Source of the DNA: Exophiala sp. HKRS030
Taxonomy: Eukaryota; Ascomycota; Eurotiomycetes; Chaetothyriales; Herpotrichiellaceae
Assembly (NCBI GenBank): GCA_023897205.1
Contig: JAHWDD010000011.1
Location: 599,653-663,652, forward strand
Direction of reading: 5' to 3'
Length of the DNA: 64,000 nt
Part shown: positions 33,376-43,210 of the stretch, piece after piece
Numbering within the stretch: position 1 is the stretch's first letter
How the letters are laid out: every line of letters starts with the position of its first letter
Program-made: the position numbers and the translations under genes
The notes under the pieces: model-generated
What the model saw: the letters and a program-made list of their open reading frames with translations, nothing else
The model's database searches: none
Told to the model about the DNA's origin: nothing

Positions 33376-34645
33376 GGCCGGTTTTCTATATCGTCGCCCG
33401 ACCATGTGATACGGTCGTAGTCGGATTGGAGTCGAGGCAGAGTGATACAGTATCTAGTCATTAGTGTACGCCTCAGAGCACTAACCGAGCCGAGGTATAA
33501 GCTATTGGAGAAAATGGACCGTCGGTTTTGCGCCCGAACGCCTCATACTTTTGAGACATTACAAGGAGATGCATGATAACCACGCGAGGCGGTATCATTT
33601 GGGTGCTCGGATCTCGATCTCGGCCAACCCCCGAAAACCGGGTTCTATGTCCGAGGGTTCGGCATTCCTTATGGATTTCTCGTATCTTCATCCGAGCACA
33701 CACACTACCCTTCTCGTCAAAAGTTAAAGAAGCAGATACAAGTACTGTGGAGTGTGCTTTGATAAGGGTGATCAGATAGATGAGGTCACTGTTATCTTTG
33801 TGATGGGCAGTTGTACTCTCATCGTGGGCTCGAGATGTGGCATATCAGCTCCTCGTGATCACATTGCTTGTTATGGAGTTTCACGGCCTGGCCTTCATTT
33901 CATTTGCCAACACCAAATTCTGTATGTATGTATTCATGTGTTATACCAGAGCCCTGGTGTGCGTCTCGGGATGGTGCGAAGGGTCCAGATCTGGAGACGA
34001 TTCAGCCTTAGGAAGGGCGCAAAGAATGGGCTAAGTGGCTGATCCGTTGCAGAACTGCAATTACAGAGATTGGATGGTACGGAAGTCGATGTCATTATGA
34101 CCATGCGCACGGCACTGGTGCAGATATATCCGCGCGAGCAACACACCAATGTTGTGTTGGCATTTTTTACGACTAACCAATCCTAATATTCCTGCGCCTT
34201 TCAGCCAGCAACCAGAGATTTCTTGGGAATCAAGTTTTCGACCATCTGAGAAATGCCCTACCACCATCGGTATGCTTCAGGAAACCCCTGTTAGAGGTTG
34301 TTGGCGTCAGTCCCGTTAGCGTGATACTTACACGGCCGTCAAGATTGCTGGTAAACTGAACCTACATTCATGTGGGATTACTGATGTTGTTTACAGATCC
34401 TATTGGCTTGTGGTTAGTTCAAATATTCTACCGATGCTGAGTAGCGTGAATCTCGTGTGTTGTCATAGACAAGCTTTCTCGAAATGGCTATGGTGTTCTC
34501 ACTTTCAGTTGTCCCATATGTACACTCGGGCGCAAGATGCACAGAAGATCCCATTCTTTGTCGCAGAAAGACTCCACGTACATAGCCTCTCGTCTTCAAC
34601 TATACGAAATCTAGCCCCCTGTCTCAAGTCTTTGAGCGCCTACCA
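33376..34645. other. Intergenic region
   Basis: 1.27 kb between two minus-strand genes of the proline cluster. Short open frames at 33752-34042 and 34410-34649 lack support. It must include the promoter of the cyclodeaminase-family gene. Confidence 0.45.
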
Positions 34646-36285
34646 CTAATGGTGTACAGAGTTCGAGTTGTCAGCACAGGAAAATGCGGCCGAGCCTCCG
34701 GATACTTTGTAGGAGTCGATAATGCCGACGATGGATCCGTAAGTGCCACCAACCATGAGAAAAGTACCAGAGATAATAACGAAGGCGCTCCAGCCAATCA
34801 TAAACGTCCACCAGCGTCCGCGTTCGGACTTTGGTAAACTCCAGTTATCGTAGAGCCACATGAAACCCATTGGCTGGAAGGACATCAGTGTCCCGAGGAG
34901 AGCACCGATCAACGACACAAGACCACCGAACACGGGGATCGCACTGGCTATAATATAAGAAATCACAGTCACACCCAAAGTGCACCCGATCCAACCTATC
35001 CAGTGAATCATGGTATTGGATGAGAGGTGTTTGGATCTTCGGAAGATGCGGATGAAGATGTACTTGCCGGCCAGCTAGAAAAATCTCAGTAATCTTCAAT
35101 AGCCATTCTGCGAGGTCACACCTACATGAATAAAAAGCGTCGTAGAGACCAGCAATCCCGGAAGTGCAAGGCCATAACAAACTTTCTTCATGAGCACACC
35201 GGCAGAGCCCAGCGCTGGGGAAGCGACATAAGATCCGCAGTAATAGTATACTACAATCCCAATGGTAATATAAGTTGCTGTCACGCCACCCTGGCAAATC
35301 AACAGCGACCGCGTATAGTGTTTGGGATCGCGCATCTCTGCCACAATGGCAAAGAAAGCAGGAGTGCCGGCGTAGGCGAACACAAGGGAAGAGACCGCAG
35401 AGATAGCCTCAGTGAAGCTCGGGTTCTTGAAGAGCTCATAGTCTGAAGACCAAGGCCCCACTTGAGGAGCATCCGTTGGTCGACTTTGCACGCCGACAGC
35501 GACTGTCACAGTCAAAACTGGAGATGTCATTAGACCGGATCAAGTGATAAATTATCTGGAAAAACCTACTCGCAGTGACGATAGAGGTAAGGCCAACCCA
35601 GGCCAGCCATGAGATACGACCAAGCGTTTGTATGCTTCCACAGAGGAAACCTGCGATAGCTGCCACCAAGACAAAAACAGCAGTGCAGGCGCCATGAGCC
35701 GACACCGCGTTCAGGCCGATGGAGATACCGAGCATTCCAGAGCCGCCGACAAAGATCCAATCTAGGTAAGGTTTAGAAGGTGTTCGCTGCAGGAAGGACA
35801 ACAACACTAACACAAACAGAACGCGAGTCCGAGGATTTCTCGACCTGGACGTCCAAAGATCAATCCGCCGGCATCGTCAATGCCGTAGACGGCCGGATGT
35901 TGAAGTTTAAAGACTCCGACTATGTAGTCGGACCACGTCGTGATGCCAGCGATGCACAGCAAGCAGATGATGCCCGGGATCAAACCCAGCGTATCAAAGA
36001 CAGCTGGAATGGAAAGCACACCAAGGCCGATTTGAGTCTTCATCATCAGTGCAACTGTACCCAACCAACCAACCTAGGCAGATTTAGTCCTACACTATCT
36101 TATTGTCCTCCAAATATGGGTTTCATGATGCTCACATTGCGATAATTTGGTCCATGCTCCGTCATCTCTCCGAATACCGCGTCGTGCGTGCTTGCGGCGC
36201 TGCCGCGGCGCCGTACAACCACTTCGCCCTCGTCCGTAGTCTGGACAGGGCGTAAGTCTTCAACATCTTTGTACTCCTTGGACAT
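34646..36285 (-). CDS. Amino acid permease of the AAAP family (N. crassa Mtr-like)
   Basis: A proton-coupled amino acid transporter of 472 residues, five exons (36285-36136, 36073-35818, 35761-35570, 35517-35126, 35074-34646), all phases consistent. The charged cytosolic N-terminus ends GPNYRN, which joins VGWLGTVALMMKTQIGLGVLSIP, the family's first transmembrane helix; about eleven helices follow, including GISIGLNAVSAHGACTAVF. Mtr-type carriers import neutral and aromatic amino acids. In a proline/hydroxyproline cluster it takes the place of the PrnB proline permease, although PrnB belongs to a different (AAT) family, so the substrate may be an imino acid such as hydroxyproline. Divergent from the racemase-superfamily gene. 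Confidence 0.92.
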
Positions 36286-36946
36286 TTTCGTTGTTCCCTT
36301 GTAGAAGGAAATCGGGGAGCTTCTTAGGTGCTTGCAGGACCAGGTGGAATACAGGAAAAGAATGGGAGGCAGAGCAGATGATGGGAAGCAACTCCACCTT
36401 ATCTACCTGAAGCTCCTCTTGCACGTAACTCCACACGACATGAAGCGGTGGCCGGGGTGACCCTTGCTGCAGTCATAATGATCTTTTGTCACCGGCATAA
36501 CTCTGTAGGCCACAAAGTACTCGAGTTATCATTGGCAAGCACCTCCCTAGAAATACTGCGAATGATACTGCGCGAATTGGCGGCCAGCAAAATCCGGCCC
36601 TGGGCTAAGTCGCTTGCTCCTGTGCAATTTGATCGAGAGAACGAGCGGCGCGGGACCCTTGTCTCGGAAACGTACCCGACAGTAAGCTTTGTAGGGGCCT
36701 TTCGACCGGGGCTCACTGCCGATCACGTGAGTGGTATCTCGTACTGCACAAAGTCTGTGCAAGGTGCAATTTGGATAGGTGGAGGTGCCAGGTCGGCCTC
36801 GGCAACGTCACGTCCATGCGATGTAAACCCTGTTGTGATAGAAAAAGGTGATATACTCACATGGTTGGCCCAGCCATCACAACTCGCTTGAGAGCATTCA
36901 ACGCTATTGGCACTAACATCTAGCAGACCGACTACTGTTGAACGTC
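36286..36946. promoter_or_regulatory. Divergent promoter between permease and racemase-family gene
   Basis: 661 bases separate the two start codons; a single bidirectional control region could serve uptake and the first catabolic step. It contains the perfect palindrome TCACGTGA at 36723-36730 (a bHLH-type E-box) and several isolated CCGG tetramers that are not arranged as close direct repeats. A 147-codon plus-strand frame (36448-36891) is not family-like and is not called. Confidence 0.4.
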
Positions 36947-37996
36947 ATGCCGATCGCTCGAAGTTTCAATGTCGTGGGCATTCACACGGCCGGTGAGGTT
37001 TGTGATGTTGTTACAGGCGGCGTGCTTGACGTCCCTGGCAAGACCATGTTCGAGAAGATGATGCACATGTGGCAGAAAGCCGACAGTCTACGACTGCTGC
37101 TCATGCACGAACCCCGTGGCAGCTCCGCCATGTGCGCCAACATCATTCTACCGCCTTGCAACGCAGAAGCGCATGCTGGCTTCCTCACCATGGAACACGA
37201 AGAATACCCACCAATGTCAGGCGCCAACACAATTGCGGTTGCTACGGTACTGCTCGAAACTGGGATGGTACCGATGCAGGAGCCTATCACCAGGATAGGT
37301 CTCGATGCCGCAGCAGGTTTGGTCACCGTGACAGCTGAATGCGAAGGCGGTAAGTGCAAGAGCGTGGCATTTGACAATGTCCCGGCTTTCGTGTTTGCGC
37401 TGGACCTCGAGATACCGGTGCCAGGGCTTGGCGTGGTGAAGGTGGACATCGCATGGGGAGGCATGATTTACGCACTAGTAGACGCGTCTTCCGTGGGCTT
37501 AAAGGTGGATAGCTCACAGGGGAGAGCGCTGGTCGAAGTTGGAGAGCGAATAAAGAGCGCTGTCCAGCAGCACACCGATCCCATTCACCCGGAAAATCCA
37601 GCCATCCGCGGAGTGAGCATACTTCAATTTACGGAACCCTTGAGAGATACGACCACAGGCAAGGCAGCCTCCAACACGGTCGTAGTGTCACCAGGAAGAC
37701 TGGATCGAAGCCCTTGCGGCACCGGCACATGCGCACGATTAGCTGTGCTTCATGCTAGGAGCCTCCTCAAAGTAGGCGAGACCTTCCGACATCAAAGCGT
37801 TATAGGCACTGAATTTGTGGCGCATATCCGGGGCACGGCGCAGGTTGGTCGGTATCCTGCTGTCCTGCCGACTGTGAAAGGCAGCTCCTGGATTACCAGC
37901 TATAAACAAATCGTGCTCGATTCGACCGATCCTTTTCCGGCAGGATTCAGAGTTGGCGATACCTGGCGGATGGCTTCCCCAAAAATGCAGGTGTGA
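36947..37996 (+). CDS. Proline racemase superfamily protein with Ser91/Cys257 pair; candidate trans-3-hydroxy-L-proline dehydratase or hydroxyproline epimerase
   Basis: An intronless enzyme of 349 residues with the two-lobed proline racemase fold. The N-terminus reads VVGIHTAGEVCDVVTGG, and the second lobe holds DRSPCGTGTCARLAVL with Cys257. At the first catalytic position, where proline racemases have Cys (MCGHG), this protein reads PPMSGANTI, so the acid/base pair is Ser91/Cys257. In this superfamily Cys/Cys is typical of proline racemase and 4-hydroxyproline epimerase, while replaced pairs occur in trans-3-hydroxyproline dehydratases and some epimerases. With a pyrroline-2-carboxylate-reductase-type gene and proline oxidation genes in the cluster, dehydratase is favoured. 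ATG at 36947 is the first Met of the frame. Cytosolic. Confidence 0.88.
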   Translation: MPIARSFNVVGIHTAGEVCDVVTGGVLDVPGKTMFEKMMHMWQKADSLRLLLMHEPRGSSAMCANIILPPCNAEAHAGFLTMEHEEYPPMSGANTIAVATVLLETGMVPMQEPITRIGLDAAAGLVTVTAECEGGKCKSVAFDNVPAFVFALDLEIPVPGLGVVKVDIAWGGMIYALVDASSVGLKVDSSQGRALVEVGERIKSAVQQHTDPIHPENPAIRGVSILQFTEPLRDTTTGKAASNTVVVSPGRLDRSPCGTGTCARLAVLHARSLLKVGETFRHQSVIGTEFVAHIRGTAQVGRYPAVLPTVKGSSWITSYKQIVLDSTDPFPAGFRVGDTWRMASPKMQV

Positions 37997-38615
37997 TTGA
38001 TACCGTAGGACATGTCTCCAGTGATCGAGGCTGGCTGGGAAATGCAAATCTTTGCCAATGAGCAACGCAATGTACGTATTGGTCGGTACTGAACTGCATG
38101 GGCACTTTGGTGATACGCTGCGCTCTTTCGAAATTGGAAGCTCTACTCTCACCTTCACGAACGACCAACGTATTGGGGTCTTCCACTTCTTTCGTAACAC
38201 GGCCGACATGCCCTGTCGCAAGACTTGGATGTCTGGCTCGCCGTTGAGTGATTCAAGCGTAGATCCGTGAAATGGCTAGTCGAGTGACGGACCAATTCGG
38301 AATGAGAACTTCTTCGTATTCCGCATAAAGAGATGAAATCGATGCTCGCGATTAGAAAACCTGCCGCTGTTAGGAGCTTTACCTCACTCAGGTCACTGGC
38401 CTAAGAACCAGTCAGGCAGGTTAAGCGACAGGCTTGTCATCTGACAAATATCCATCTGTAACACCATCACATATATGCCGGACCACCTTTGTGCAATCGA
38501 GTGCACCTGGACATTGGACAAGGAATAGTCCCTCCATCCATATGCACGGGGTCTGTTGGGTGTAGCAATTCCTTATTGATTTACTGACGGCGGGCCAGGC
38601 CCTACGTATCACCGA
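37997..38615. other. Intergenic region
   Basis: 619 bases with the promoter of the third Zn2Cys6 regulator; antisense open frames extending out of the racemase gene are shadows. Confidence 0.5.
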
Positions 38616-41243
38616 ATGAACAGCCGTCCAGAGTCACACGGGGTGAGGAAGCGGACGGCCAATGCGTAAGTGCAGTCTTCTGTCTCTTTCACCCGTCGAT
38701 GGTGTCTTATACAGATCCTTCTCAGTTGTCAGAGATGCCGCAGGCATAAGATCAAGTGCAGTGGCTCAGCACCATGCTCTAATTGCTCCAGAAGCGGGAA
38801 GTCGTGCGATTTTGATGCTGCAGAACCCTCAGTCTCAGTGTCCAGGAGGCATGTCTTACATCTCCCATAACCTGCCTGCACTAATCCCAGTGAAGGTACC
38901 TGGCAAACCTCGAGGAACGACTCGCTGCCTTGGAGGAGAGATCCGATCGTACTAGTGATCCGGAGGTCATCACTGATCCTATCAATGCGGCAGGTCTCGG
39001 TTACCCTTCTGGTGAGTCTCCTCCTACGTACAAATTGAAACTCACGTCTGATGGATCCGCAAGGAAGAGCAGAAAATGAGGCAAATGCTTCCAGACGGTC
39101 TGATGGGCGTAATGTCACGCACGGGCTGCCTGCGGGCTCATATGATGGTCCACGGAGTCATTTCGTGCCTGATCCTGGACCGTCACATTCAGGGAACGAG
39201 AAGCAACAGCCACACTCGTCACAAGGAGATGTGGAAATGACGAATCCCCTGAGCGCCGGCCCATCAGACACCGGCTTCATCTCAGACATCTCCTCCGGCA
39301 GATCAAGTGAGTTCACGGCGAAACTTGACCTGGATACCCAAGCTATGCTTATGCTATCAAGTCTATTTAGGTACATCCTCGAACTGGTCGTTCAGCCGAC
39401 GCGTACTGGACGGTGCTCACCAAGCGGTTCACAACACTCCACTCAGGCGAGAAAGCTTCGCACTCGATGGAGACGTTTACAATCTGGGTTGGGACGGGTT
39501 GCGAGTGATCAGTGACGATGACAGGGTCGTGCTTCCTACGCTGAATCACGCCAAGTATTTGATGCTGTCCGCCCAGTTCCACGTTGGAGAGATGTATCAC
39601 TTGTTCCACGAGGAGACCTTCATGTCAGAGCTAGTTCGTTTTCACGAAAATCGTGCCAACGACGCATACACGCGCACGCTCGAGTACGTCCACTATCTAT
39701 TGGTTATGGCTTTGGGCAAAGCATGCGTTTCTCGAAGGCCGGGGAAGGGTACGCCACCTGGCCAAGATCTCTTTATTCAAGCGATGAAAATCCTTCCCGA
39801 CATCAGTCAGCTGTGGACTGATCCATTCACCACGGCAGAAATATTCTGCTGCGCTTCCCTTTATTTACAAGGTATCGATCATAGATATGGAGCGTATTTG
39901 ACGGTGGGACGAACCTGAGGTTGACTATTCTCAACAGTCTAAATTGCTAATCGACAAAACGTTTAGGTCGGAAATGCGATGCGTACAGCACTATTCCAGG
40001 GGATGCACATCGACATGCCCCTCAATGCTTTCAGCGCATCCCAGATAGAGCGTGCTAGACGAATCTGGTGGACCATCTATATTTTGGACCGCGAGTTAAC
40101 CTCTCTGATGGGCCTACCGGTGCAGCTTTCCGACGAGATGGTCACTACAAACTTACCTACGTTGAGCTCTAGCGAGCAAAGCACAGCTCTCGACCTATAT
40201 ATCAAACTCTGCCGCCTCAATGCGCAGGTTGTCAGTAGTGAGTGTGGCAATCAAAGCTACAACGTCTCCTTAAGTGATTGACTATACCTTAGGCGTATAC
40301 GGTCCCGACGGACGGCTCGACAAGAGATTTTTTACTAGCACAAAGCTGGCTCTAACTCGAATTGCTGATATAGCTGAGAAGCTCAGCAAATCCGTTAAGC
40401 TCGTCTTGGATGATCCTGGTGAGGGTATATCCAGATTGGCGGCAACTTTGCATCTTCAACACCATCAAGTAATGCCTTCTCCGATCCTCGGCTAGCGTCC
40501 CTGCCCTGACTAACTCTGCAATGTACAAGTGTATCGTTTTAACAACAAGGCCATTGCTGTTCAGTCTTTTTATGAGAAGAATGGGGTCTCTCCATGCATC
40601 ACCTACCATGATATCATCCCTGCAACGCTTAAGGGTTTTGCTACAAATGTGTACAGACTCTTCCCAACATTCAATAAATATTTTGGCCGCATTACAGCGC
40701 CAGGACTTTCTGGGTATGTGTGCCTTACTTTTACACGTAGCCAGTGGGAACCATTGACATTTGGTAGCAACTTTCGTGCCGTTTGATCTTGAAGCTGCCT
40801 TTTCTTCGGGAATCATTGTGCTCATAGCCTCGGCCGTAGAGCCTCTCTTGGTTGAAAATTTATCGGCAGAGCTGGCCAAGACCTACTGCATTCTCGACGA
40901 CTTGATCGCGAAGGGAAATATGATTGCAAACCGACGCAAGGCAGAGCTCCATCAGCTGGAGGAACTCCTGAATGCCTTCAATCGGCGCCAGCTGGACCCA
41001 CAACTTGGTGCACAATCTGTTGAAAATGCGGACTTAGCTGACCCAGGCGCTTCCGCAGGATTGCATTCTGAGACAATAGGAGGCGCAATCGCGCATCCTG
41101 ATCATGAAACGCCCTGGATGAACAACATACCATACGACGAATGGACGTGGGAAGCCGGGCTGGACGCGGAGCAGTTGATGAACGTTGCTGACCTGTTAGA
41201 ACCCGATCAGATGGACGCGTTCAGTGCAGACTTCAACTTTTGA
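38616..41243 (+). CDS. Zn(II)2Cys6 transcription factor of the proline cluster
   Basis: A 723-residue regulator in nine exons: 38616-38665, 38726-38848, 38896-39011, 39064-39306, 39371-39903, 39967-40237, 40293-40468, 40530-40713, 40768-41243. The zinc cluster is split by intron 1: NA/CQRCRRHKIKC, CSNC, then Cys44. Intron 2 (38849-38895) appears to be GC-AG, joining SVSRR to YLANLEERLAALEERS, a clear coiled-coil dimerisation helix; no phase-compatible GT donor exists nearby. The fungal_trans domain follows (LMLSAQFHVGEMYHLFHEETF, RARRIWWTIYILDRELTSLMG, LHLQHHQCIVLTTRPLLF). The C-terminus is acidic with DEWTWEAGLDAEQL. Its central position suggests it controls this cluster, the role PrnA plays in Aspergillus; orthology is not shown. 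Confidence 0.9.
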
Positions 41244-41390
41244 CAACCATTATCTCGGTCCCTAGGTAGCCAATATTCGAAAAGCAATGTATCAACGGAC
41301 AATCGTAGGTAGCGGAAGTGTGGTTTGGTCATCGACCAGTCGACGCAAGATACTATTAATCTGGCCCTTTTATAGCAAATGATCAAACCA

Positions 41391-42725
41391 TCATAGTCGT
41401 GCTCCTAGCCGGGCTCGGTCTTCATGAGCAACATCTTCCAACTCTTTTGCCTCGCCCACGCGCCATGATACTGCAGTCCCCCACTTACGGTGAGGACTGG
41501 CCACATCCTCCGAGCGCCATCTCCATAACTCCCTCTCTTGCCTGCCTTTACGAAGCAGTTCTACCACCCAGCTTCCCATTATTGGCATCATCTTGAAGCC
41601 ATGGCCTGAATCTCCTGAGATGACGACTAATGACTCATTCGTATCTGGGACGAAATCTATACAGTACTCGGAATCCTTCGAATCTGAGAACCAACATAAC
41701 TTCTTGTCCACGAATGGACGGTCGGCCATCCACGGAAGCATCTCATGCAGAAGAGTGCGCAGCTTCACCTCATCTGCCTTGGGGATCCAGTCGCTGAACG
41801 ATGTCTCGCTTGAGTTTTCCGAAGGGGGTAAGGATATACCATCTGCATCAGTGTTGGAGTAGCCAGCACCGAGAGGACAGAGCTTAAACAGCTTGGTAGC
41901 TGGATCCGGCTCAAAGAAAAAGCCGAGGTCTCTGACGTTGACCACTGGAAGTCCTCGAAGTAAATCGCACTCTTTTTCCGTGAGCTGGACATGTGCAACC
42001 GACCAGCACCTTGCCACCGCAAATTTCCCCAAGTCGGGTATCAAGGCGGCTCCGAATGACCCCAGTGCACATATCACTTTTGCTGCTTGGTATTTCGTCC
42101 CAGCTACGGTGCGCACACCAACGCAGCGCCTTGATTTGCCATAGCCCTCATAAATGAGCTCGGCAACTCTACCTCGTCGCTCTCCAGTCACGAACCGCAC
42201 ACCACGAGATGTCAAGTATTCCGCCACGCCTTTCAATGCATTTCCAGAATGTCCATACCCTGCTAGCCGGTTGTAATACCCGGTGTACCCAGCCATGGGT
42301 CCATCGAGCTGCCAGGCGAACTTGCGAAAGGCATCGCCACCCTTTAGGGGTTCGATGCCTGATGCAAAGACTGCATGCTTGGAAATCGAGCTCAGGGCAG
42401 TCGACAGGGACTTCTTTGCCTTTTCTGGAGCTCTCCCGGAGCAGGCAACAATGTAGCCCGTCTCATGATAGTACGGCGCGAAAAGAGGAGTCTTCCATTC
42501 CTTGATGGCTTCAAGGGCCAAATCGGTGTAGAATGTGTTCTCATACTCCGCTCTTACGATCTTGTTAAGATCATATGCAGCGGAATACTGCGAGGGTATG
42601 GATTCCGCTCGCTCAAAAATTGTGATGTCAGTGTATCCTGCACGGTGGAGGTGGAGGGCAGTGGATAGGCCGAACGTGCCTGCTCCGAGGACGAGCATTG
42701 GAGAGTTCTGGTCGGAATGTGCCAT
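41391..42725 (-). CDS. FAD amine oxidoreductase (sarcosine/pipecolate/fructosyl-amino-acid oxidase type)
   Basis: An intronless flavoprotein of 444 residues of the DAO/MSOX family. The N-terminal Rossmann motif is MLVLGAGTFGLSTALHLHRAGY; AYDLNKIVRAEYENTFYTDLA is the typical second motif. Near the C-terminus, KLCWFSDSKDSEYCIDFVPD and VVISGDSGHGFKMMPIMG match the region where the FAD is covalently bound through the Cys of the CW pair, so a covalent flavin is expected. Relatives oxidise secondary amines: sarcosine, L-pipecolate, saccharopine, fructosyl amino acids. In this cluster a cyclic or N-methylated imino acid (for example D-hydroxyproline or N-methylproline) is a reasonable substrate, but undetermined. 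MAHSDQ at 42725 is preferred over a 64-codon in-frame extension. Divergent from P5C dehydrogenase. Confidence 0.9.
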   Translation of the reverse strand: MAHSDQNSPMLVLGAGTFGLSTALHLHRAGYTDITIFERAESIPSQYSAAYDLNKIVRAEYENTFYTDLALEAIKEWKTPLFAPYYHETGYIVACSGRAPEKAKKSLSTALSSISKHAVFASGIEPLKGGDAFRKFAWQLDGPMAGYTGYYNRLAGYGHSGNALKGVAEYLTSRGVRFVTGERRGRVAELIYEGYGKSRRCVGVRTVAGTKYQAAKVICALGSFGAALIPDLGKFAVARCWSVAHVQLTEKECDLLRGLPVVNVRDLGFFFEPDPATKLFKLCPLGAGYSNTDADGISLPPSENSSETSFSDWIPKADEVKLRTLLHEMLPWMADRPFVDKKLCWFSDSKDSEYCIDFVPDTNESLVVISGDSGHGFKMMPIMGSWVVELLRKGRQERELWRWRSEDVASPHRKWGTAVSWRVGEAKELEDVAHEDRARLGARL

Positions 42726-43210
42726 GATGAGATGAGACGAAGCACTTTTGGATGGTGATCTGAAGGCCCGCAATCTCGAATGATTGATACTACACTGACG
42801 GAGCTCGCCGAGTGATTGATGTGTTCCTTGTGAAGACTGGGCAGGGACAATACTTATCGCATCATATTCGCCATCTGTAGCATTCCACTTCCTGGCCACT
42901 AGCGCTGGATTATACAATTAAAATATGTTCCCCCAACCAGCTTATTCGAAGCACGGTTGCGGTCTGATCTGGATTTCAACTAACACCTTCGGCTCTGTAC
43001 CGAGGTGGCATCGCTACCCAATCGGTGTCCTCGAGAGGGTCGGATGTGAACCCGAGGGTGCACGTCAACACACAATGTCGTCGCTATTTGTGAAGATGGC
43101 CAAGGTTGGGCAGTGGCAACATAGGATGGTAGACCGACCGCAGCTCTTGCTGTCTCAACAGCACCTGTCTATCGTCCTTATCCTTTTGGCAACCGAACAA
43201 GACCTCAAAC
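42726..43210. promoter_or_regulatory. Divergent promoter between amine oxidase and P5C dehydrogenase
   Basis: 485 bases between the start codons. The plus-strand frame 42925-43287 overlaps the true first exon of P5C dehydrogenase in another frame and is rejected. No specific site could be assigned. Confidence 0.4.

Noticed and set aside
34646..36285. A frameshift at the first intron junction of the AAAP permease
   Set aside because: A first reading miscounted a GGTT tandem run; with three units present all exon phases agree and the gene is intact.
36448..36891. 147-codon plus-strand frame upstream of the racemase-family gene
   Set aside because: No motifs; lies in the divergent promoter and is probably chance.
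36286..36946. CCGG tetramers as PrnA-type operator
   Set aside because: Several CCGG occur but none as closely spaced direct repeats, so no operator is claimed.
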